A stretch of DNA of 64,000 nucleotides from Erwinia piriflorinigrans CFBP 5888 (GTDB lineage: Bacteria; Pseudomonadota; Gammaproteobacteria; Enterobacterales; Enterobacteriaceae): positions 82,107 to 146,106 of the forward strand of contig NZ_CAHS01000011.1 in assembly GCF_001050515.1 (NCBI RefSeq), in the 5' to 3' direction. Shown here in pieces: positions 57,122 through 64,000 of this stretch. Position numbers and translations under genes: made by a program. How positions within the stretch are numbered: position 1 is the stretch's first letter; the number at the start of each line of letters is the position of its first letter. The notes beneath the pieces are model-generated. The model did not search any database, was not told the origin of the DNA, and worked only from the letters and a program-made list of their open reading frames with translations.

Positions 57122-57410
57122 CTTCTGACATCGTTTATCCATTCTTGAAGCAGTCAGACTGATGTTTATGCTGGCTGCACTTTCCTCTCATCAATTAAAA
57201 CGGTGCTTTTGATCCGGCACCTACCCCTTCTGGCTATCAAACGACAGGATGTTTTCGGCGTGAAAGCATCTTCGCCGTATTTCCTTCATGGCGCAAAAAA
57301 TCTGATATCAAGTCTTGAAGAGGCGCCGCAAAAATGGCGGCGACAGCGTTTTGTTCAACTAAAAGGTGCTACTCTTTTGTTCTGGATTGATGGGGTAGGG
57401 GCAATACGCG

Positions 57411-57905
57411 ATGACGGATAATGAATTAACCCAATTAAGTGCGCGTATCGGCCAGCTATTGCTGGCTCGTAACGCCAGTGTGACGACCGCCGAATCTTGC
57501 ACCGGGGGCTGGATTGCTAAAGTGCTGACGGATATTGCCGGGAGCTCTGGCTGGTTTCAGCGCAGTTTTGTCACCTACAGCGATACCGCCAAGCAGCAGA
57601 TGATTGGCGTCACGGAGCAGTCGCTCGCGCAGTTTGGTGCGGTGAGCAGCCAGGTGGTCAGTGAAATGGCTAAAGGGGCATTACATGAAGCCAGGAGTCA
57701 GTATGCCCTGTCGGTTAGCGGCATTGCCGGGCCGGATGGCGGCAGTGAAGAGAAACCCGTGGGCACGGTTTGGTTTGGCTTCGCCTCTGAAAGTGGTGAA
57801 GTGTTAACGTTGGTTCGCTGTTTTAGCGGCGACCGTGAAGCAGTTCGCCGTCAGGCAACGGGCTGGGCCCTTCAAACTTTGCATGACCATTTTCTTAGAA
57901 ATTAA
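57411..57905 (+). CDS. pncC: Nicotinamide-nucleotide amidase PncC
   Basis: PncC deamidates nicotinamide mononucleotide to nicotinate mononucleotide in NAD recycling. The 164 aa protein is a stand-alone CinA C-terminal domain, with VTTAESCTGGWIAKVLTDIAGSSGWFQRSFVTYSD near residue 24 and SGIAGPDGGSEEKPVGTVWF near 103. It sits just before recA, as in E. coli. A 72-codon frame at 57203 ahead of it is not supported. Confidence 0.94.
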   Translation: MTDNELTQLSARIGQLLLARNASVTTAESCTGGWIAKVLTDIAGSSGWFQRSFVTYSDTAKQQMIGVTEQSLAQFGAVSSQVVSEMAKGALHEARSQYALSVSGIAGPDGGSEEKPVGTVWFGFASESGEVLTLVRCFSGDREAVRRQATGWALQTLHDHFLRN

Positions 57906-57907
57906 AC

Positions 57908-57935
57908 TTGATACTGTATGACTATACAGTATAAT
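57908..57935 (+). promoter_or_regulatory. recA promoter with LexA (SOS) box
   Basis: TTGATA (57908-57913) and TATAAT (57930-57935) are spaced by 16 bases. Between them lies the SOS box CTGT-N8-ACAG (57914-57929), within a 20-base element TA-CTGT-ATGACTAT-ACAG-TA. This is the layout of the E. coli recA promoter, so LexA repression is strongly expected. Confidence 0.95.
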
Positions 57936-57987
57936 CAGTGCATATTTTATCGATTGAGCAACGTTCGCGTGTGCTTTACCCGCATGA

Positions 57988-59067
<1,080 letters not shown>

Positions 59068-59133
59068 TCTCAGTGGGGCGGCCGGAGTTCTGGGCGCTCC
59101 ATCCTGACGCTTACCACAGAATGCTCAATGTTG

Positions 59134-59164
59134 AAGGGGAACTGCCAGATGGTTCCCTTTTGTC
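59134..59164 (+). terminator. Probable terminator after recA
   Basis: AAGGGGAAC and GTTCCCTTTT form a stem of at least six perfect GC/AT pairs with further A-T pairs, around a loop, followed by a T-rich stretch. It is 66 bp past the recA stop and would let recX be made only from read-through, as in E. coli. Confidence 0.75.
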
Positions 59165-59303
59165 ATTTTTAAAATCTGCTCCCTCGAATTAGCGATAAAC
59201 TAGATTATCGCAATCAATTTTATGCGATTTTTACTCGTAAGCATCGCCACCAAACGTTACCCTAACTCTTCAGTTTGTTTCATTAAAACTTGTGGGCACC
59301 GCT

Positions 59304-59816
59304 ATGTCAGATACCACTGAACGAACCCGCCATGCGAAACTGCTGGAACGAGCAATGCGTATTCTCGCGATGCGCGATCACAGTGAGGCAGAGTTCCGCC
59401 GTAAGTTGGTTCAATCAAGTGAGCGCGCCGCGCGATTCACTAAAAGTGAAGTCCAGCCTGAACCGCCAAGCACCGAAGAGCTCGACAAGGTTGTTGACTG
59501 GTGCTATCAGCATAACTGGCTGGATGATGCGCATTTCGCCGAACGTTATGTGGCAGGGCGCAGTCGCAAAGGGTTTGGGCCGCAGCGCATCCGTCTGGAA
59601 CTGGGACAGAAGGGTGTGGAAAAAAGTTTGATTGATGAGGCGCTGTCTGTCGCCGAAATTGACTGGCAGAGCCAGGCTTTTCAGCTGGCTGAACGTAAAT
59701 TCGGACATCCCCTCCCTACCGCGTGGGAGCAGAAAGCAAAAGTGCAGCGCTATCTGATGTCTAAAGGCTTCTTTATGGAAGATATCCGCGCTATTTACGA
59801 GAATTTTGGTGATTGA
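59304..59816 (+). CDS. recX: Regulatory protein RecX
   Basis: RecX binds and inhibits RecA filaments. The 170 aa protein starts at ATG 59304 (MSDTTERTRHAKLLERAMRILAMRDHSEAEFRRKL) and has the three-helix repeats of the family, with WLDDAHFAERYVAGRSRKGFGPQRIRLEL near residue 75. An earlier ATG at 59292 would add four residues. It lies downstream of recA, as usual. Confidence 0.93.
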   Translation: MSDTTERTRHAKLLERAMRILAMRDHSEAEFRRKLVQSSERAARFTKSEVQPEPPSTEELDKVVDWCYQHNWLDDAHFAERYVAGRSRKGFGPQRIRLELGQKGVEKSLIDEALSVAEIDWQSQAFQLAERKFGHPLPTAWEQKAKVQRYLMSKGFFMEDIRAIYENFGD

Positions 59817-59951
59817 ACATCAATCCGATTTTACTTCCCCCTGAAGAAAATTTATCTTATCCCTCACTTTTTGTTCGTGTGTCGCCGCAGTCGAGGCAAT
59901 AGCTGCATAGTAAGACCCACGAAATATTCGTTAGCGTGATTCAGGACAAAT

Positions 59952-62579
59952 ATGAGCAAGAGCACTGCGGAGATCCGTCAAACGTTTCTCGACTTTTTCC
60001 AGAGCAAGGGACATCAGATTGTAGCCAGTAGCTCCCTCGTTCCTAATAATGACCCGACGCTGCTATTCACCAATGCCGGGATGAACCAGTTTAAAGACGT
60101 TTTCCTTGGCCAGGATAAGCGAAACTATTCCCGCGCTACCAGTTCGCAGCGTTGCGTTCGAGCTGGCGGTAAGCACAATGACCTGGAGAATGTGGGTTAT
60201 ACCGCTCGTCATCACACCTTCTTCGAGATGCTGGGCAACTTCAGCTTTGGTGATTACTTCAAGCAAGAAGCGATCGCTTTTGCCTGGGAGCTGTTGACCA
60301 GTGCGCAGTGGTTTGGTTTGCCGAAAGAGAAACTTTGGGTAACCGTCTACGAGACCGATGACGAAGCCTTTGATATATGGGAAAAAGAGATCGGCGTTCC
60401 GCGCGAACGCATCATTCGTATTGGTGACAATAAAGGCAGCGCTTATGCCTCGGATAACTTCTGGCAAATGGGCGATACCGGCCCCTGCGGCCCGTGCTCG
60501 GAGATCTTCTTTGACCACGGCGATCATATTTGGGGTGGGCCACCGGGAAGCCCGGAAGAAGACGGTGACCGTTATATTGAAATTTGGAACATCGTCTTTA
60601 TGCAGTTTAACCGTCAGTCTGACGGTACCATGCTGCCGCTGCCGAAGCCTTCAGTTGATACCGGGATGGGCCTTGAGCGTATCACCGCCGTGTTGCAGCA
60701 CGTGAATTCTAACTATGAAATCGACCTGTTCGCTCAACTGATCAAATCAGTGGCTCAGATGACTGGGGCGACGGATCTTAGCAATAAATCGCTGCGCGTT
60801 ATCGCCGACCATATCCGCTCATGTGCATTCTTGATTGCAGATGGTGTTATCCCATCCAATGAAAACCGTGGCTATGTGTTGCGCCGTATTATTCGTCGTG
60901 CGGTGCGTCATGGCAACATGCTGGGTGCGAAGGGAAGCTTCTTCTACAAACTGGTGGCTCCGCTGATTGCCGTCATGGGGGCGGCTGGTGAAGATCTGAA
61001 GCGCCAGCAGTCGCAGGTTGAACAGGTGCTGAAAACCGAAGAAGAGCAGTTCGCAAAAACACTGGAGCGCGGGCTTGCACTTCTGGATGAAGAGCTTGAA
61101 AACCTGCAGGGCGATACGCTGGATGGTGAAACCGTATTCCGTTTGTACGATACCTTTGGTTTCCCTGTCGACTTAACCGCAGATGTTTGCCGTGAGCGTA
61201 ATCTGAAAATTGATGAAGCCGGTTTTGAGCGTGCAATGGAGCAACAGCGCCAGCGCGCGCGTAATGCCAGTGGTTTTGGCACCGATTACAATAATGTGAT
61301 CCACATCGATAAGGCATCTGAATTCAAAGGCTACCAACAGTTGCAACTTAACGCTGCAATTACTGCTATCTTTGTTGATGGAGAGTCTGCTGATATTATC
61401 AGCGCCGGTCAGGAAGGGGTTATCGTGCTCGACTCCACGCCTTTCTACGCCGAGTCAGGCGGCCAGGTTGGCGACACCGGTGAACTGCAAGGTAATAGCG
61501 CAAGCTTCATGGTCAGCGACACCCAGAAATATGCTCAGGCGATTGGGCATAGCGGTAAGCTGGCTGTCGGTGAGCTGCGCGTTGGCGACTTTGTGGCGGC
61601 GCAGGTTGATGAGGCGCGTCGTGAGCGTATTCGCCTCAATCACTCGGCCACCCATTTGCTGCATGCTGCACTGCGTCAGGTACTTGGTCATCATGTGGCG
61701 CAGAAAGGATCATTGGTTAATGATAAATACCTGCGTTTTGATTTCTCTCATTTTGAAGCCATGACGGCACAGGAAATTCGTCAGGTGGAAGAGATCGTTA
61801 ATGCCCAGGTACGCCGCAATTTACCGATTGAAACCAATATTATGGCATTGGACGCGGCGAAAGCTCATGGTGCAATGGCCCTGTTCGGGGAGAAGTATGA
61901 TGACCATGTGCGTGTACTCAGCATGGGCGACTTTTCGACTGAACTATGCGGCGGCACGCATGCCACCCGCACCGGTGATATTGGCCTATTCCGTATCATT
62001 TCTGAATCGGGAACCGCAGCGGGTGTGCGCCGTATCGAAGCCGTAAGCGGTGAAGGTGCGCTGGCGCTGCTGTATAGTCAGAACGAGCAGCTTGCGGATA
62101 TAGCTCATCTGGTAAAAGCCAATAACAGTAATCTTAATGAAAAAGTTCGTGCGCTTATTGACCATGCGCGTGCACTTGAAAAGCAGTTGCAGCAGCTAAG
62201 GGATCAGCAGGCTGCGCAAGAAAGTGCATCACTGAGCAGTAAAGCAGTACCGTTAAAAGGAACTAAGCTGCTGGTTAGCGAATTGAGTGATGTAGAGCCG
62301 AAAATGCTACGTACGATGGTCGACGATCTGAAAAATCAGCTTGGATCTGCAATTATCGTGCTGGCGACTGTTGTCGATGGAAAAGTATCCCTGATTACCG
62401 GGGTGACTAAAGATTTGACCGACCGCATCAAAGCAGGAGAGCTGGTGGGCGAACTGGCCCAGCAGGTTGGCGGTAAAGGTGGTGGCCGTCCCGATATGGC
62501 TCAGGCAGGCGGTACGGATGCACTGGCTTTGCCAGCGGCACTGGCCAGCGTTGAGTCATGGGTGGCAGCAAAGCTGTAG
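59952..62579 (+). CDS. alaS: Alanyl-tRNA synthetase
   Basis: AlaS charges tRNA-Ala. The 875 aa protein has the class II catalytic core ([14 protein letters not shown] near residue 42; [12 protein letters not shown] near 240), the editing domain with [18 protein letters not shown] near 564 and [13 protein letters not shown] near 667 (zinc/editing site), and the C-terminal C-Ala/DHHA1 domain. AGGAC and a short leader precede the ATG. It is followed by csrA. Confidence 0.97.
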   Translation: MSKSTAEIRQTFLDFFQSKGHQIVASSSLVPNNDPTLLFTNAGMNQFKDVFLGQDKRNYSRATSSQRCVRAGGKHNDLENVGYTARHHTFFEMLGNFSFGDYFKQEAIAFAWELLTSAQWFGLPKEKLWVTVYETDDEAFDIWEKEIGVPRERIIRIGDNKGSAYASDNFWQMGDTGPCGPCSEIFFDHGDHIWGGPPGSPEEDGDRYIEIWNIVFMQFNRQSDGTMLPLPKPSVDTGMGLERITAVLQHVNSNYEIDLFAQLIKSVAQMTGATDLSNKSLRVIADHIRSCAFLIADGVIPSNENRGYVLRRIIRRAVRHGNMLGAKGSFFYKLVAPLIAVMGAAGEDLKRQQSQVEQVLKTEEEQFAKTLERGLALLDEELENLQGDTLDGETVFRLYDTFGFPVDLTADVCRERNLKIDEAGFERAMEQQRQRARNASGFGTDYNNVIHIDKASEFKGYQQLQLNAAITAIFVDGESADIISAGQEGVIVLDSTPFYAESGGQVGDTGELQGNSASFMVSDTQKYAQAIGHSGKLAVGELRVGDFVAAQVDEARRERIRLNHSATHLLHAALRQVLGHHVAQKGSLVNDKYLRFDFSHFEAMTAQEIRQVEEIVNAQVRRNLPIETNIMALDAAKAHGAMALFGEKYDDHVRVLSMGDFSTELCGGTHATRTGDIGLFRIISESGTAAGVRRIEAVSGEGALALLYSQNEQLADIAHLVKANNSNLNEKVRALIDHARALEKQLQQLRDQQAAQESASLSSKAVPLKGTKLLVSELSDVEPKMLRTMVDDLKNQLGSAIIVLATVVDGKVSLITGVTKDLTDRIKAGELVGELAQQVGGKGGGRPDMAQAGGTDALALPAALASVESWVAAKL

Positions 62580-63001
62580 TACTTTATCCAAAATAATTTG
62601 AGTTGCAGGAAGGTGGCAGGGCCGTTGATCACATTGAGCTGGCCGGAGTCAGTGAATGGGTTGCACAAAACTCTGCCCACAGCAGCCCGAAGGGGCAAGG
62701 GCAGGGCGTGCCGGTTAACACCGCCATAACGCCTGTAGTGTGAAATATGATGGGTAGAGAAGCGTATCGCAAAGGGGGGGCCAGCAGTGAAAAAATACTG
62801 GCGTTTATTCCTGAAGACGCGCCCCTGCAATCATAAAGTCGGGTTGATGATGTGGTTTTCGGCTAAACTAAGTATCAGCGGAATGTATTGGTAGTCATGT
62901 GCACGCAGAGTGTATTTGTCTTATCCAACGTTTAGCGTTGTATGATGGATAATGCCGGGACGCAGTGAACCCGACTCTTTTAATCTTTCAAGGAGCAAAG
63001 A
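62580..63001. promoter_or_regulatory. alaS-csrA intergenic region
   Basis: These 422 bp hold no supported gene. The part at about 62595-62640 (AGTTGCAGGAAGGTGGCA...) resembles dispersed intergenic repeats I recall from Erwinia and related genera, but I cannot confirm this. The csrA promoters should lie at about 62880-62980; AAGGAGCAAAGA ends directly before the csrA ATG. Confidence 0.35.
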
Positions 63002-63187
63002 ATGCTTATTCTAACTCGTCGAGTTGGTGAAACCCTCATGATCGGTGATGAGGTGACTGTAACTGTGCTGGGAGTCAAAGGTAACCAGGTACGTATTGGT
63101 GTGAACGCCCCTAAAGAAGTTTCGGTGCACCGCGAAGAGATCTATCAGCGCATACAGGCCGAAAAAACGCAGCAAACGAGTTACTAA
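63002..63187 (+). CDS. csrA: Carbon storage regulator CsrA
   Basis: CsrA is a dimeric RNA-binding protein that controls translation and stability of many mRNAs by binding GGA motifs in leaders. The 61 aa protein ([20 protein letters not shown]..., with [19 protein letters not shown]) is essentially the E. coli sequence. Its own leader contains AAGGAG at the ribosome-binding site, allowing feedback. Position between alaS and the serine tRNA is conserved. Confidence 0.97.
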   Translation: MLILTRRVGETLMIGDEVTVTVLGVKGNQVRIGVNAPKEVSVHREEIYQRIQAEKTQQTSY

Positions 63188-63195
63188 CGTATCCA

Positions 63196-63238
63196 GCGTC
63201 TCGCTGTTCATAGCGAGGCGCTATCGTTCTTCTGTTTT
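63196..63238 (+). terminator. Probable terminator after csrA
   Basis: GCGTCTCGCT and AGCGAGGCGC can form a stem of nine to ten pairs (one G-U) with a six-base loop, followed by CTATCGTTCTTCTGTTTT. This is a plausible intrinsic terminator 8 bp past the csrA stop. Confidence 0.6.
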
Positions 63239-63451
63239 ATCTGGTTATCCTCCCTTGATTTGCCCTTTCGTCTGCCGACGTCATACTTTCGACTGCCTTT
63301 TTATTCCATTTCAATTTTTATGATCTGCTTATTCAAGGGGCTTATTGCTTGATTCGCTGTTGATAATTCACTCTTTTTGCCGTGAAAATGGGCATATTGC
63401 GTGGCATTTGTGCAATCAATCGCGGTGAACGAAAAAAGCGGGAGAAATTGT

Positions 63452-63479
63452 TTGACTTACAACGCCCAGAAAGTAATAT
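63452..63479 (+). promoter_or_regulatory. Promoter of the tRNA-Ser/tRNA-Arg cluster
   Basis: TTGACT (63452-63457) and TAATAT (63474-63479) are spaced by 16 bases. A GC-rich discriminator (GTGCGCC) follows, as expected for tRNA promoters under stringent control. It is 64 bp before tRNA-Ser. Confidence 0.6.
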
Positions 63480-63543
63480 GTGCGCCACGCAGTGCCGATG
63501 AGCAGTTAGAAAGCTCTGAAGCACAACTCGAAAGAGTGCTAGT

Positions 63544-63636
63544 GGTGAGGTGGCCGAGAGGCTGAAGGCGCTCCCCTGCTAAGGGAGTATGCGGTCAAAA
63601 GCTGCATCCGGGGTTCGAATCCCCGCCTCACCGCCA
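63544..63636 (+). tRNA. serV: tRNA-Ser (anticodon GCU)
   Basis: The 93-base gene has the long variable arm of class II tRNAs, the anticodon GCT at 63578-63580 within CTGCTAA, the T-loop GGTTCGAATCC, and an encoded CCA end. It matches E. coli serV and the same position after csrA. Confidence 0.97.
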
Positions 63637-63640
63637 TTTT

Positions 63641-63717
63641 GCATCCATAGCTCAGCTGGATAGAGTACTCGGCTACGAACCGAGCGGTCGGAGGTTCGAA
63701 TCCTCCTGGATGCACCA
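63641..63717 (+). tRNA. tRNA-Arg (anticodon ACG), copy 1
   Basis: The 77-base cloverleaf starts GCATCCATAGC and ends with an encoded CCA. The anticodon ACG (63675-63677, read as ICG) decodes CGU, CGC and CGA. It lies 4 bp after tRNA-Ser, so both come from one transcript. It corresponds to the argV-type genes of E. coli. Confidence 0.97.
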
Positions 63718-63771
63718 TTCTTAAGTATTTCATCAGTTTTACGCTTTATCTCCTACATTGAATTCCCCAAT

Positions 63772-63848
63772 GCATCCATAGCTCAGCTGGATAGAGTACT
63801 CGGCTACGAACCGAGCGGTCGGAGGTTCGAATCCTCCTGGATGCACCA
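63772..63848 (+). tRNA. tRNA-Arg (anticodon ACG), copy 2
   Basis: The 77-base sequence is identical to copy 1 as far as I can see, with anticodon ACG at 63806-63808. The 54 bp spacer before it has no likeness to the next spacer, so the units are duplicated tRNAs with unrelated spacers. Confidence 0.97.
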
Positions 63849-63956
63849 TATTCTAAAGCTGCTTAGTGCGGCTTTAATTTTGAGTATTAGATGTTGCGTT
63901 AGCAGCATGAATTACAGTGAGTTATTAGCACACTGCGTTATACAAGAATTAAATAT

Positions 63957-64000
63957 GCATCCATAGCTCAGCTGGATAGAGTACTCGGCTACGAACCGAG
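63957..64000 (+). tRNA. tRNA-Arg (anticodon ACG), copy 3, cut by the window edge
   Basis: The first 44 bases match copies 1 and 2, including the anticodon ACG at 63991-63993. The rest lies beyond the window. It confirms an array of at least three tRNA-Arg genes. Confidence 0.93.

Noticed and set aside
57203..57421. 72-codon frame upstream of pncC
   Set aside because: No recognisable motifs, no good ribosome-binding site, and it runs into the pncC start in another frame.
62501..62830. Antisense frame over the end of alaS and the alaS-csrA gap
   Set aside because: It overlaps the conserved alaS C-terminus on the opposite strand and has no motif; open only by composition.
63641..64000. tRNA-Arg array as an island attachment site
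   Set aside because: The accessory region lies between mutS and mltB, 8 kb away, and no integrase or tRNA 3'-end repeat was seen at either island edge.

Overview
The window reads as chromosomal DNA of an Enterobacterales member close to Erwinia (Erwiniaceae). The core backbone is queD-cysJIH, cysG-cysDNC, ygbE-ftsB-ispD-ispF-truD-surE-pcm-nlpD-rpoS-mutS on the left and mltB-pncC-recA-recX-alaS-csrA-tRNA-Ser-tRNA-Arg(n) on the right. The proteins are close to their E. coli counterparts in length and motifs. The genus is an inference from gene order and protein similarity recalled from memory, not from a search.

Left core (1-20718): this part holds assimilatory sulfate reduction in two blocks (cysJIH; cysG-cysD-cysN-cysC, with siroheme synthase in front of ATP sulfurylase and APS kinase). 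Between the blocks lie a GNAT/FeeM-like acyltransferase and a YciI-like protein. A housekeeping run from ftsB to rpoS follows, then mutS on the minus strand. surE carries an apparent +1 frameshift, and the truD-surE junction, normally tight, is opened by about 375 bp that holds a strong stem-loop.

Accessory region (about 20719-55750): between mutS and mltB the DNA becomes visibly richer in A/T. It holds (a) a VOC-family protein; (b) a tightly coupled six-gene operon (22453-27089) encoding a thiol-dioxygenase-like cupin, a CYTH/triphosphate-tunnel protein, an MFS transporter, a nucleoside-diphosphate-kinase-like protein, a histidine phosphatase and a TauE/SafE-like exporter; (c) the end of an IS256-type transposase; and (d) a complete-looking SPI-1/inv-spa type III secretion system (27822-53785). 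The operon matches no pathway I can name and is the best candidate here for an undescribed system. The secretion genes form two divergent arms. The minus-strand arm is orgC-orgB-orgA-prgK-prgJ-prgI-prgH. The plus-strand arm is invF-G-E-A-B-C-I-J-spaO-P-Q-R-S-sicA-sipB-C-D-(sipA-like)-iacP-(short HilA-like regulator). Salmonella SPI-1 also sits beside mutS, but its internal order differs. A DsbA-like oxidoreductase with a CGPC active site and an RcnB-like periplasmic protein close the region.

Right core (56054-64000): mltB, pncC, recA (with a perfect-arm LexA box lying between the promoter hexamers), recX, alaS and csrA, then tRNA-Ser(GCU) and three near-identical tRNA-Arg(ACG) genes, the last cut by the window edge.

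Several fine-scale signals in the secretion island look functional. They are a strong internal Shine-Dalgarno and GTG inside spaO predicting a separate SctQ C-terminal product, hairpins between prgI and prgJ and between sipC and sipD, and a mini-ORF that runs into the start of invA.
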